DNA of 41,528 nucleotides, from IMG/VR virus record IMGVR_UViG_3300005253_000390, positions 1 to 41,528 of that record; one strand, 5' to 3'. The notes beneath the pieces were generated by a model. That model had not been told where the DNA came from, did no database searches, and was given only the letters and a program-made list of their open reading frames with translations. Made by a program: the position numbers and the translations under genes. The DNA is from a virus. Below are positions 13,016 to 22,393 of this stretch, one piece after another (position 1 is the stretch's first letter; each line of letters starts with the position of its first letter).

Positions 13016-14103
13016 GTTTTGCCTCCGTCAAAAGACTGTATTCTCTGTCCGGTTTGAGGATTTGTCGCCGTTATTGATTGTTGCCCGTCTTGTGGTTCTT
13101 CTGGTTCTTCCGAAATATCAAATCTTTTTATTCCACCAAAAACAACGTCTTTATCTAAACCAAGTTTGCCTGCTCTTGTATCAAACTCATCAAATACGGT
13201 ATTGAAAGATTGTTTCATGCCAACAAATATTTCATTTGCTATATCGGCTATTGCCTTTCTATCTTCATTTGCTATACCTACTCCGCCTCTGAAAACTTTC
13301 GTTATCGCAGCACTAAGTCTATTTAATAGTGCAACCCCTTTGGGAGTCCTTGCAAATTCACTTTCTCTTACAACCGAGCCTGGGTCTGTTATTTTATTTA
13401 ATGCTGTTATAAGCACTTGGTCTGATGGACCTAAAGATACAGTAGCGTCATTTAATGATTTTTTTAATGCAATTCTAATGTTACGTTCTTGCGACTCAAT
13501 ATCTCTAAAGTCTTTAACTATCTTCCTTGAGTTAAATGCTTCTGACTGTGATATTGCAATCGTACTTTTATCTTTAGCCGACAAACCTGTTTGCACATCT
13601 GCAACAACACCTTCTCTAACTTCTTTGGGCGTAGCTGTTCTTGTTCCAATTACTTGCCCTGTTTGATTTCTTTGTACGACACTGAATTTAGTTGGGCTTT
13701 TTGGGTCATCAATAAGTTGTTTTTCTATTCTAAATCCCGTTACAGGCCTTGCTGCCTGCAAGCCCAAAGCCCCCTGTTGCTGCTGTTGCTGTAATAAAAG
13801 ATTGCCAAATAATTGCCCGCCTTGTTGAGACTGTGCTTGTGGAAATTGCGGAGCAGCAGGAAAGTTTATTCCCGGCTGACCTTGTCTTTGTTCAGGAGAC
13901 AAAGACCGGGCTATAGCAAGTTGCTGGGACGCATCTTGAGACTGCTGTTGCTGCAAAAGGAATTGCTGTAAGCCACTTACGTCTTGAGCGAAGCCTTTTC
14001 TTTCACTCTTTTTTTCACGCGCTATATTTAGATTCTGAAAGAAAGCCGCTAAGGGTGCAAATTTATTCTGTTGAGGTAATACTACTGTTCCGCCATTTGC
14101 CAC
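12997..14103 (-). CDS. Gln-rich virion-associated protein, about 368 aa
   Basis: I prefer the GTG start at 14103, right after the upstream stop and well spaced from AAAGGTGG; an ATG at 14130 gives nine more residues. Residues 40-140 are low-complexity and Gln-rich. The C-terminal half contains a pattern frequent in podophage internal proteins: SLGPSDQVLITALNKITDPGS, VVRESEFARTP, then a GVGIANEDRKAIADIANEIF helix. The end overlaps the start of the 742-aa gene by 19 bases. It is likely part of the internal or ejection complex. Confidence 0.6.
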   Translation of the reverse strand: MANGGTVVLPQQNKFAPLAAFFQNLNIAREKKSERKGFAQDVSGLQQFLLQQQQSQDASQQLAIARSLSPEQRQGQPGINFPAAPQFPQAQSQQGGQLFGNLLLQQQQQQGALGLQAARPVTGFRIEKQLIDDPKSPTKFSVVQRNQTGQVIGTRTATPKEVREGVVADVQTGLSAKDKSTIAISQSEAFNSRKIVKDFRDIESQERNIRIALKKSLNDATVSLGPSDQVLITALNKITDPGSVVRESEFARTPKGVALLNRLSAAITKVFRGGVGIANEDRKAIADIANEIFVGMKQSFNTVFDEFDTRAGKLGLDKDVVFGGIKRFDISEEPEEPQDGQQSITATNPQTGQRIQSFDGGKTWQPIR

Positions 14104-14104
14104 T

Positions 14105-15427
14105 TTAAGCCACCTTTCTTGCCAGTTCATTTACCGCATTTACAAGCAATCCTATAACCGCATCGTATCTTACATACTTAATTCCGTCTATTTCAGAAAC
14201 AGCATCAGGCAATACTTTTTCTAAGTCCTGTGCCATAATCCCTCCATTGCGATTGCCCGGTTCGTTGAATTTATAATTATAAGTTGAACCTGAAAGTTGT
14301 TTGACTTTATCAAGTGCGTTATCTATAGGCTTTACGTTTTCTTTAATTCTGTTATCCGAAAACATAGCTGCAATTTGTAATATCATCTGTATATCGCTGC
14401 CTGTGCTACCGGTTGGTGATAAGTCGCCAAAGATACTTCCCCCACCGTTCGGAGCTTCTGCAGGGCCGATAAGGCCACCCGTTTCTCCAAACCCCGGACT
14501 TCCGCCCCCACCGCCACCTAAAAATCCACCTTTTGCGCCACCAATAGACGTTCCCAATTCCGGTAAAAGGCTTTGTGCTGCACTTTGCCCTTGAGGCTGA
14601 ACTATATTTGTAAATGCCGGAGTATTCAGCGCTTGAGGCAATAGGCCCAAAAACGGATTGTTAAAGGGTTGGGCCTCATTGAATCGGGCCTGATTAGCAC
14701 CTGCTATACCCTGCTGTAAACCCTGTTGTTGACCACCAAAATTAAATAATTGATTTAGCCCTCCCAAAGCTGCATTGCCTAAGCCTACGCCCTGACCGGC
14801 TATCTGGCCGGGAATACCCGCAAATCCGGCCAAAGCCTGTCCGCCTGCAAATTGACGATTTAACTGGTTCTGCTGGCCCTGAAACAAAAACGGCGATGCC
14901 TGTGCGCTCAAACCTAAAGACAGTCCCTGTCCCGCCTCTGCGAACGCCCTGTTTAAGGCCCCTGACGAGCCGCTGGTGGCCCCGAACCTTTCGAGGATGT
15001 TCGGTACTATATCTCGGTTGAACGTCCGCAGGGCAAGTTGACGGCCCGGCTCTAAGGCAGATAAGATACTCTGTGGGTCAAAAGGCTGCGAAGCCCCCTG
15101 TATGGCTTGCTGGCCCTGCTGTAAAAGGTTCTGTCCTTGCTGTGGGTCGAAAGAGCCGAAAGACGGCCCAAATAGGTTTAATCCAGCACCTATGCCCGGA
15201 GCAAGCCCACCTGCTAAGCCAAAGCCCTGCTGTTGTAACTGCCCGAAAGGAACTTCGCCCGGCCTCTGGCCTTGGAATGGCGTTATGCCTTGTAGTTGCC
15301 CACCTTGAAATTGACTTAATATTTGTTGGACAACAGCTTCTAATGTATTTCCTTGCCCTGGAGTTAGAGTTGAAATTTGTTGTACATCAGTACCGCCGCC
15401 ACCAAATAAGTTATCAAAAACGCCCAT
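14105..15427 (-). CDS. Gly/Gln-rich virion protein with C-terminal S74 intramolecular chaperone domain (440 aa)
   Basis: The start is ATG 15427, preceded by ATGGAGATATAAGC; a longer frame from 15466 is less likely. Most of the protein (1-350) is Gly/Gln/Pro-rich and low-complexity. The last ~85 residues form a peptidase S74 chaperone domain: SDNRIKENVKPI, YNYKFNEPGN, GGIMAQDLEKVLPDAV, and KYVRYDAVIGLLVNAVNEL. S74 domains trimerise fibres and then cut themselves off just before the Ser-Asp. This implies that the protein, despite its low complexity, is a trimeric virion component. Confidence 0.75.
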   Translation of the reverse strand: MGVFDNLFGGGGTDVQQISTLTPGQGNTLEAVVQQILSQFQGGQLQGITPFQGQRPGEVPFGQLQQQGFGLAGGLAPGIGAGLNLFGPSFGSFDPQQGQNLLQQGQQAIQGASQPFDPQSILSALEPGRQLALRTFNRDIVPNILERFGATSGSSGALNRAFAEAGQGLSLGLSAQASPFLFQGQQNQLNRQFAGGQALAGFAGIPGQIAGQGVGLGNAALGGLNQLFNFGGQQQGLQQGIAGANQARFNEAQPFNNPFLGLLPQALNTPAFTNIVQPQGQSAAQSLLPELGTSIGGAKGGFLGGGGGGSPGFGETGGLIGPAEAPNGGGSIFGDLSPTGSTGSDIQMILQIAAMFSDNRIKENVKPIDNALDKVKQLSGSTYNYKFNEPGNRNGGIMAQDLEKVLPDAVSEIDGIKYVRYDAVIGLLVNAVNELARKVA

Positions 15428-15429
15428 GC

Positions 15430-15903
15430 TTATATCTCCATTAGAACTTGTTTGGATTTCTTCCAACCGTTCTTTTGGTAAGCGTGCGGTCTTGTAGTCA
15501 TTATCTGTATTTTCAAATTCTCGTTTTCACCCAGCCAACTCCTGATGAACTTTTCGGTTTCCTTTAACGCATTTCCAAATTGGTATTCTTTGTCAATGCT
15601 TAAAATCTGTATTTGTATCGCCTCTGTTAAAACATTTATATAAATCCATAAAATGCCCTTAATCAAGTCTTCATCGTCTACCAGAACGTAAAACATATTA
15701 TTGACACCACCGATGAACTTTGAAGGATATTGATATAACAAGTCAATATTGAACTCAATATCTTTAACTTGCTCAAATAGTTCTCTGGGTATCTGCCTAA
15801 ATAGCATATCAACTATGTCCGGTTCGCCGGTTATCCTGACAAACTTCAAATCAGAAAATGTCTTTTTGTCTAATACGGCTTCCATTTTTTTCTTGACATC
15901 CAT
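15430..15903 (-). CDS. GNAT-like protein in tail/internal gene cluster, 157 aa
   Basis: The sequence fits a GNAT acetyltransferase fold: a central strand pair (NMFYVLVDDEDLIKGILWIY), a following strand (AIQIQILSID), an acetyl-CoA-loop-like YQFGNALKETEKFI, and a final strand/helix with PHAYQKNGWKKSKQVLM. GNAT-like genes are common among tail genes of short-tailed phages, where their substrate is unknown. The gene ends three bases before the S74 gene. Its 5' end overlaps the + strand promoter at 15893. Confidence 0.6.
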   Translation of the reverse strand: MDVKKKMEAVLDKKTFSDLKFVRITGEPDIVDMLFRQIPRELFEQVKDIEFNIDLLYQYPSKFIGGVNNMFYVLVDDEDLIKGILWIYINVLTEAIQIQILSIDKEYQFGNALKETEKFIRSWLGENENLKIQIMTTRPHAYQKNGWKKSKQVLMEI

Positions 15904-15921
15904 AAGTTTTTATATTATAAG
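15893..15921 (+). promoter_or_regulatory. Sigma70-type promoter for the + strand moron, TTGACA-17-TATAAG
   Basis: TTGACA (15893-15898) and TATAAG (15916-15921) have 17-base spacing, with the gene start at 15950 and a CAGGAG ribosome binding site between. The AT-rich core also reads TATAAT on the - strand, so a weaker divergent start toward the GNAT-like gene is possible, though no good -35 box is visible for it. Confidence 0.65.
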
Positions 15922-15949
15922 AGCATTTAATTTAATCAGGAGAACACAA

Positions 15950-16405
15950 ATGACTAAACTCGAAACATTGCTTGGTATTTTCACTGTAATACTTTTGCTC
16001 GGTGGACTTATTTATCTTCACCTCGATACTGCACCTCATAATCGATTTGATTTTTACCTCGACCTTGTATCTCTAAGTCCGTTTGCAAAGCATAAAATCG
16101 CCGAAGATAATATTGTTATTGGTCATCACGGTAGCGCGAAAATACCTGACGGTCGAAACCACCTAACCATACAAGACCTCGCTTGGTTTGGTATGAATCC
16201 AGATAAAACATGTTGGAAGCATCTGGGAAATCCATGCCAAAATTGCGGCTTCACAATGGAAGAACTATTAAAAGCAAACAATGCCTCCAATAATGTTGCC
16301 TTCGGACCCAAGGCTTTACACAATTATAGGGCGCGACATATCATTTCGGAGCAAGAGCGAGCAAGAGTCGCACAAAAATATCTTCGGGACGGTCTTTCTT
16401 TTTGA
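15950..16405 (+). CDS. Moron-like membrane-anchored protein, 151 aa, opposite to late genes
   Basis: The start is ATG 15950 with CAGGAG upstream. Residues 5-23 (ETLLGIFTVILLLGGLIYL) form a membrane anchor, with the remainder outside the membrane or cytoplasmic. A central Cys/His cluster (CWKHLGNPCQNCGFTM) may bind metal or form a disulphide. The gene is the only + strand one among some 30 kb of - strand genes and has its own promoter, the hallmarks of a moron. Membrane-anchored morons often block superinfection; that role is a guess here. Confidence 0.65.
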   Translation: MTKLETLLGIFTVILLLGGLIYLHLDTAPHNRFDFYLDLVSLSPFAKHKIAEDNIVIGHHGSAKIPDGRNHLTIQDLAWFGMNPDKTCWKHLGNPCQNCGFTMEELLKANNASNNVAFGPKALHNYRARHIISEQERARVAQKYLRDGLSF

Positions 16406-16428
16406 TTAAATTGTCAAAGAGCTAACAA

Positions 16429-19400
16429 CTACAGTTCTAACCAGTTACTTCCATGCTTCATAAAGACTAAATGCTGCTTGGTTGTGGCCATATAAGAAAA
16501 GTTCGGTGCAGTATGAACCGTAAAGTGCATGTCCATAATTTCAACCGCCTTATTAGCTGAAGTAGTTATCTCTAAAACCAGTCCTTGTGCATCGTCTCCT
16601 GATATGTCTGTATTCAGGTTAACTCTTTTATAGGCAAAGGATTCTCCGTTGACTAACTCATCCTCTGTACTGTAATCGGTGTTCATATTGGCTAATACCG
16701 TACCGCCCGGTACAAATCCTGATGCCGCAAAAGTCCAGTCCGCAGAGCTATGATGAAATAATCTTAAATTAAATCCTGAATCACTCGCACCTGCAAGTCC
16801 TACAACCTCAAGAACATTTATGGTAAACGCCTGATTGCCAAAATCTTCGTACTTGGTACAGCCATAATTGATGTCCAGATTAAAGGTTACAGGAGTACCG
16901 CTTGCCGTGGCTAAGGCAATGGTTACCTGTCCTATCCATTTCTCTGTAGTTTCAACATAATCATCAGTGGATAATGTAGTAATATCAGCTACTAAAGTAA
17001 CGGTTTGTGATGCCGCCCTAACACCATCATCATCTATAGTTGTGCCGGCAACTGTTATTTTAATTACCCCTGTATTTACTGTTCCTGGTCCCCCGGCTAC
17101 TATTCCAATATGACAGGCAGAAGCTGAATTTGCCGCACTATGTGTTACCGAAGGCGATATCTGTGTTAAAGCAGCCTCTGTGGCTGACCAGTTATAATAC
17201 CCACCCGAATAAAATGTCCCAGAAGAACCGGAAGGGGAAGAAAAACTGTAAGATTTAGATTCTACTTGATGTTTAAGAAATATATTACCTACACCGTGGC
17301 GAATACGGACTGTTCGGTCATCATTTGCAGGTAAAATAAGAAGTATCTCTCCTGCGTTACCCCCGTTAATGGTATCTAAGTCGTCATTGGCAGCATTGCC
17401 CTCTGTATCAATGCTATGATGCCCTTTTGTGACTGTTACTTCGCCACTGACGATAGTTAATTCGGTGGCGCTATTAAAATGCAGGCCTCCTAAGTCAGTG
17501 ATGGTCTCCCCATTCATTTTTATATCATCGGCAAACTCAAACCTGTCCTCATCCTCCATCCATGTTATTGCACCTGAATTTGTAGTGCCAATCCAATTCG
17601 AGACCAAATCAGTATCTACACCTCCGTTAAAATTTAGCGTCCCGGCGTTCACTCTCAATGATTGTGAAGCTACCGTGGAATTGAAAACGCCATAGATAAG
17701 ACAATCGGTCAATTCGGCAGCAATGCTACTTCGATTTATATTATCTATAATTAAAAGGTCTGAATTTGTTGTTTGATTAAATCCTGATTCATGGCCGAGA
17801 AAAACATTCCTATCTCCTGTTGTTGCTGACTTTCCGCTTTCGTGACCAATCATTACATTTTGGCGCGCATCAGTTAAAACTGTTCCCGCTGTTGAGCCAA
17901 TTAAGACATTCTGCAAAATTGTTGCGGCCCCACCACCGAATCCCGCCAGATTTCCTATCGCAATATTATCATCACTTGAGCCAGGCACGTTGGCAAGTGC
18001 TGATTTCCCAATTGCCATATTTCTATCTCCCCCCGTAATATCAAGGAGTGTAAATACCCCAACTCCTACATTATCTATTCCAGTAGTTAAGTTGAACATA
18101 CTTTTATATCCGATGGCCATATTTGAACGGCCAGAAGATACAAGTCTTAGTGTTTCACCTCCCAAGCCAATATTAAAGTTGGAGGTGCTGCCAACCGCGC
18201 CTTTCCCTGCACGAAAACCAACGAAAGTATTAAACATTCCATTGTTCCCGCCTCCTGTTGTAACTACATTTCCTCCTGCTTCAAAGCCTATTCCCACATT
18301 TTGAGAACCTGAGTCGGCAGCAAAAACATCTGCACCTAAAAAGAGATTATCTGTCCCATCATTAGCAAGAAATGTGGTGCCATCTACTGTAATAAGTTGT
18401 GTGTTATCGGTGAGGTTGATGAATGGAGTATCGATAGATGGCGAAACCGTCAACAGCCCACCAGCATCTATCGTACCATCTATATTGAGAACTAATTGCG
18501 TAGTATTGGTTCCGGTAACAAAACGCAAGGCCCTTACCGTGCCCCCAAACAGCTTATCGGCCTTTATCTCGAATATTGTCCCGCTGGCGAGGTAACCCAT
18601 AGACAGAAATTCTGCTGGGTCGCTACCGGACGGAGGCCCAAGAGCATACAAATTAAAAAGTACATTGTCCGTTCCGTCACTGTCTAAGGAAGATAGTTCG
18701 ATATTAAACGGAGTAGCGGCGGTCTGGCTTTGTATGGTCATTGCCGTTGAACGGTCTGAAAAGACATAGTCCTGTGTCAAGTCAAGGGTAAGAATATCAA
18801 ATGTGGCCGATACTGCGGTCAAAGTACCTACCGTAGTTGCGCCTGTAACATCGAGAGTGCCGGAAACAGCTAAGTCCTGCGATATAACTATATCGCCACT
18901 GGCTTTTATCTGGATAGCATCGTTATCGCTTACAGAGCCTAAGAATCGAGCATTACCTATGATAAGGTCATTAACAGTCATATTACCCGTAGTAGTGAGG
19001 TTTTCATCTCCGAAACTTATCGCCCCGCCCGAATCCGTTATCGAGCCACCCGTTAAAAGGAGAGTACCAACTGTTAAATCTCCTGCTATGTCTGTGTCTC
19101 CACGTTCATCAACATAAAAAACAGGAGTAGTATCTGCTACGTTCCAGACTGCAAAAAGACCTGTCATACCCCCAATAACAATATCTATATAATCTGTTCC
19201 TTTTATTCTAATTGCATCAGCACCATCAGGATTCTGCTCAGATACAAAGTCTCCAAATTCCAGCGATAAGTCCTGGCTAAGTACCACGTCACCATCAGCT
19301 TCAATTTGAATAGCGTCAGGGTCACTTACAGAGCCTAAATTGCCTGCGTTAGCTATGATTAAACTTGCGAATGTTGGAGTGGCGTCAGTTGTATAGTCTT

Positions 19401-20016
19401 GGTCTAATCTTGCACCCGCTTCGATGAAAAGAAACTCTCCGCCTGCTGCTGCCGACCAGTCTATCTCTCTGTCTGAACCACCCATATCTACCGTAAGGGT
19501 TCTGTCGGTAGAGACACCCGTATTTATAAAATTAAAAAAGACATGGGCATCATCATCAAAAGCAAGAAAACCTAATTTCCAGTTGTCGGTTTTTAATATT
19601 GTTCTTTCGCCCCCAGAAGTTAAGTGTTTTAACGAAAATAAAGCCTCAAGACCTGCAAAAGCACTCGGCAAACTCCATTCTATAGTACCTACTTTAATTA
19701 TCGAAGAGGCATCATTCTCAAGGTAGAATGTTTGACTCACACCTATTCCGTCTTGGCCCACATCATCATCGCCGAATCTTTCTAATCTGAATAGCTCTTT
19801 AACGGAACCACTTGGCGAATCACCTTTAGATATATACAAATGCACGTCCGGAAAAGAGGACGTGTTCAGTAGGCCGATTTTTACATTATCGCCGACATTA
19901 ACATCGGTAACGACATTAAGCCCTGCAGAAAGTTCTAAATCACCTGCTTCGCCGCAACAAAACGAAGCAAGGAATAAAACTATGCACCACGATATAAAAA
20001 TCCTCTTCTTTGCCAT
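16429..20016 (-). CDS. Giant fibre/adhesin-like protein with signal peptide, 1195 aa
   Basis: The N-terminus is Sec-signal-like: basic MAKKR, a hydrophobic core (IFISWCIVLFLASFCCG), then GEAGDL. The body is repetitive beta, with recurring IANAGNLGSVSDPDAIQI / IGNARFLGSVSDNDAIQI units and LDVTGATTVGTL-type shaft units. Residues about 570-745 contain YadA-head-like repeats (NVGIGFEAGG, NMAIGYKSMF, NMAIGKSALA, NIAIGNLAGF). The C-terminal ~300 residues look like a beta-sandwich receptor-binding head. It could be a tail fibre, but the signal sequence is unusual for a virion protein and would send it out of the cytoplasm. Confidence 0.75.
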   Translation of the reverse strand: MAKKRIFISWCIVLFLASFCCGEAGDLELSAGLNVVTDVNVGDNVKIGLLNTSSFPDVHLYISKGDSPSGSVKELFRLERFGDDDVGQDGIGVSQTFYLENDASSIIKVGTIEWSLPSAFAGLEALFSLKHLTSGGERTILKTDNWKLGFLAFDDDAHVFFNFINTGVSTDRTLTVDMGGSDREIDWSAAAGGEFLFIEAGARLDQDYTTDATPTFASLIIANAGNLGSVSDPDAIQIEADGDVVLSQDLSLEFGDFVSEQNPDGADAIRIKGTDYIDIVIGGMTGLFAVWNVADTTPVFYVDERGDTDIAGDLTVGTLLLTGGSITDSGGAISFGDENLTTTGNMTVNDLIIGNARFLGSVSDNDAIQIKASGDIVISQDLAVSGTLDVTGATTVGTLTAVSATFDILTLDLTQDYVFSDRSTAMTIQSQTAATPFNIELSSLDSDGTDNVLFNLYALGPPSGSDPAEFLSMGYLASGTIFEIKADKLFGGTVRALRFVTGTNTTQLVLNIDGTIDAGGLLTVSPSIDTPFINLTDNTQLITVDGTTFLANDGTDNLFLGADVFAADSGSQNVGIGFEAGGNVVTTGGGNNGMFNTFVGFRAGKGAVGSTSNFNIGLGGETLRLVSSGRSNMAIGYKSMFNLTTGIDNVGVGVFTLLDITGGDRNMAIGKSALANVPGSSDDNIAIGNLAGFGGGAATILQNVLIGSTAGTVLTDARQNVMIGHESGKSATTGDRNVFLGHESGFNQTTNSDLLIIDNINRSSIAAELTDCLIYGVFNSTVASQSLRVNAGTLNFNGGVDTDLVSNWIGTTNSGAITWMEDEDRFEFADDIKMNGETITDLGGLHFNSATELTIVSGEVTVTKGHHSIDTEGNAANDDLDTINGGNAGEILLILPANDDRTVRIRHGVGNIFLKHQVESKSYSFSSPSGSSGTFYSGGYYNWSATEAALTQISPSVTHSAANSASACHIGIVAGGPGTVNTGVIKITVAGTTIDDDGVRAASQTVTLVADITTLSTDDYVETTEKWIGQVTIALATASGTPVTFNLDINYGCTKYEDFGNQAFTINVLEVVGLAGASDSGFNLRLFHHSSADWTFAASGFVPGGTVLANMNTDYSTEDELVNGESFAYKRVNLNTDISGDDAQGLVLEITTSANKAVEIMDMHFTVHTAPNFSYMATTKQHLVFMKHGSNWLEL

Positions 20017-20276
20017 GCGCCACTTTCTCGGTGTTCTAATTGTATATCATCGCCGACTATAATCAGTCTCCAATTTCCATCCCCGCCCGCTACATTACCT
20101 TCTTTGATAATTTCAAGAAAATCATCGTTTGCGACACTTAGTAAAAAATTAATCGCAAAAACCTGCCGTGAATATAGCTCTTTCGTAATCCACCGAGTAT
20201 ATCTCGGCATGTAATCCTGCAATGTTTCGTCCGGTTGCGGGTCTGGAAAATCTTTGCTTGTAACGAGTTTATCAAT
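19980..20276 (-). CDS. Tail-associated protein, 80-98 aa, start uncertain (TTG or AUU)
   Basis: The C-terminal part (DYMPRYTRWITKELYSRQ through WQRRGFLYRGA) is clear. The frame stays open upstream to a TGA, giving VIDKLVTSKDFPDPQPDETL before the first methionines, but that stretch has no ATG, GTG or TTG except TTG at 20222. An ATT at 20276 overlaps the nozzle stop and lies ten bases after AAGGGCGG, so AUU initiation or a frameshift from the nozzle gene is possible. The 3' end overlaps the fibre gene by 37 bases. Likely a tail accessory protein. Confidence 0.55.
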   Translation of the reverse strand: MDKLVTSKDFPDPQPDETLQDYMPRYTRWITKELYSRQVFAINFLLSVANDDFLEIIKEGNVAGGDGNWRLIIVGDDIQLEHRESGAWQRRGFLYRGA

Positions 20277-22393
20277 TACGCCACCGCCCTTCTGCCCGCT
20301 GGCTCAAAGTAAGGTTGAAACGCATGAATCCTCGGACGGTTAGAGGAAGCATTATTGGTAATCTCGAACCTGTGAAAGAAGCCTACGGCGTTTACATATA
20401 CCCTATACCACGCAATCGAATCCGAACCTTCGACCGCCCTGCACGTAATAGTCACCGTCTGAAATGCGCTTGTATCGGTATTCAAATAGCTAAGAACGTC
20501 AAAGGTTATATTCGCGTCTACATCGCAGAGGAAATCTATCCAGCCCAATCTTGCTTCTCTACCCTCTTTTGTGTACGGATTCATCTGGACGCCAATCGCC
20601 TCAAACTCAATAGCAACGCCAGCATCGGCTCCACTGGTATTCAATTGATAAACTATTCCATTATCACTGCCAAATAAAGTAGTTGGATAACCAGACTCGG
20701 CAGTACGGGCGTTCCACGGGTCGGTATAATCTTCCCATGCAATGTCCTGCGCCCACGTCAAATCACTTTCTACCGCTGACTTGCCTATAGTATGAATAGA
20801 GTTTGCCAGTTTATAAGTCGAATACCCAAGGTTCTCGTAATTAAATGTCAGTATGCTATCGGGATAAGTATTACCGTCGGCGTTTGCAGAGGCCCCGGCG
20901 GCGGCATAGGCTTCTAAAATCAGCCTTTCTTCCTTCATCACTACGCCCTGAGTAAATAACCGTGAATTTTGTATCCAATCCAAGGTAAATTCAGGTATCT
21001 CGGAATCGGCGGCCCTTATCTCCCGACTATCGGAAATATTCAATCTCGTAGTCCCTAACGCTATCTGCCTTGCGCCCTGAGTAACCAGGGAGTTTTGGGC
21101 CACACTACCTTCGTTAGCTGATATAAATTCCCATTCAAAGGGTTGTGCCGTATCACCCGTATAAGCCAATCGCCATGTACTCTTTTCACACCATACATAT
21201 AAGTCGTTCAGCAAAAAATCTGCCGAAACTATTACATCCTGAGTTGGAATGTCTCGGAAATTAGCCGTGGGCCACGATTGCGGGTCTTTGATAGTACACC
21301 ATCGGGCGCGCTGTTTGAAATCCGTACCGTCTTCGATTGTGCTTAATATAACGAGCCTCTCCCTGTAAACGAATATCAACCTGCAACTGGTAATATTGTT
21401 CTTATCGTTGGCGTCGCCTATATCCACGGTCAACCGTGATAAGTTCGTGCCATCATATTGCTGGATAGGGTCATTATTATTAGTAATATAAGTTCTTGAA
21501 CTTCCGGCAAGGTTCCAGCTTGTTGCCTGAAAATAGTTCGTATTATCACCCGTAAAAGCATCGTCGGAATTAGCACCCTCTGATTGACCGGCTATATTGG
21601 AAGGAGTTCCGTTTTCCTGCAGTTCCTCGTTTGCATTAAAGGGCCCTCCCGTTACCCCGCCTTGTGTAAAAATTATCGTTCCCCTTGCGTCATTGCCTGC
21701 GACCGTACCTGTATCAAGAATAAGAGCCGCTACAACGCCTGTAGCACTACTATCAGCCCCCTTAATAGTGTCGTTTACAGCAGGTGTGTAATTCTGCGCA
21801 GAACCACCAACATCAACTTTACCTATATATCGTATCTTGTTCCGGGTCAGGTCTATAAACCGCTCCTGAGAAGCCGTGCCGGAAGATTCATCTGATACAT
21901 AAGCCTTTGCAACTTCGATATTATCTGCATCTATTCTTTCAACAGTAAACGTGCCGTTATAGCTCGTTGTGCCGGATATAGTTACAACATCTTTAGGCTC
22001 TGTTGCCGACTGGAAGCCATGAGCGGTAATCTCGATATTGATTCTACTACCTGCATTCGCTGTGGTTATTGCGATAATTGTATTACCAACACTTGCACCT
22101 GTAAGGTATCTGTTTAATCTCTCTTTGTCGGCCACTAAAAGGTTCTCGGTCGCATTGTCCTGATGGTTCAATACGCCCGTTACGGCATTAGTTGACAGGG
22201 AGGCAACCTCCGTAGAAGTAACCACTTTTACAATTTGACCAAACTTGGCATAGCCCCTGCGCTTCTCTAAAACACCATCTTTGATATGACCATTCTTAAG
22301 TGTCTCGAAAGCGTCCTCTGGCGATAGCCAGGGATGCCGCCTCAGACTCTTGCCGGTTTTCATATCTGCAATTAAAAAAGGTTTGAAAGCCAT
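20276..22393 (-). CDS. Tail nozzle / stabilisation-type hub protein, 705 aa
   Basis: The sequence resembles the nozzle or gp10-type proteins of short-tailed phages: GVLEKRRGYAKFGQI near residue 40 (the usual 'rRpGy.k' start), an inserted beta domain (about 100-230), then propeller-like strands with RLIFVYRERLVILSTIEDG, RWCTIKDPQSW, DLYVWCEKSTWRL, GTTRLNISDSREI and TTLFGSDNGIVYQLN. The C-terminus ends in AFQPYFEPAGRR. These proteins close the tail tube and hold DNA in the head. The gene lies between fibre genes, at the expected place downstream of the adaptor. Confidence 0.75.
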   Translation of the reverse strand: MAFKPFLIADMKTGKSLRRHPWLSPEDAFETLKNGHIKDGVLEKRRGYAKFGQIVKVVTSTEVASLSTNAVTGVLNHQDNATENLLVADKERLNRYLTGASVGNTIIAITTANAGSRINIEITAHGFQSATEPKDVVTISGTTSYNGTFTVERIDADNIEVAKAYVSDESSGTASQERFIDLTRNKIRYIGKVDVGGSAQNYTPAVNDTIKGADSSATGVVAALILDTGTVAGNDARGTIIFTQGGVTGGPFNANEELQENGTPSNIAGQSEGANSDDAFTGDNTNYFQATSWNLAGSSRTYITNNNDPIQQYDGTNLSRLTVDIGDANDKNNITSCRLIFVYRERLVILSTIEDGTDFKQRARWCTIKDPQSWPTANFRDIPTQDVIVSADFLLNDLYVWCEKSTWRLAYTGDTAQPFEWEFISANEGSVAQNSLVTQGARQIALGTTRLNISDSREIRAADSEIPEFTLDWIQNSRLFTQGVVMKEERLILEAYAAAGASANADGNTYPDSILTFNYENLGYSTYKLANSIHTIGKSAVESDLTWAQDIAWEDYTDPWNARTAESGYPTTLFGSDNGIVYQLNTSGADAGVAIEFEAIGVQMNPYTKEGREARLGWIDFLCDVDANITFDVLSYLNTDTSAFQTVTITCRAVEGSDSIAWYRVYVNAVGFFHRFEITNNASSNRPRIHAFQPYFEPAGRRAVA

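Noticed and set aside
15749-15949. Extended N-terminus for the moron
   Set aside because: It is antisense to the GNAT-like gene and runs through the promoter; ATG 15950 has CAGGAG and starts a membrane anchor.
16405-16440. Promoter on the - strand from TTGACA near 16411-16416
   Set aside because: No acceptable -10 box follows at 16-18 bases, and the expected product would be downstream of the fibre gene with no start.
16429-20016. Bacterial trimeric autotransporter adhesin
   Set aside because: YadA-head-like repeats are present, but no C-terminal membrane anchor is visible and the context is a phage operon, so I kept fibre/adhesin-like.
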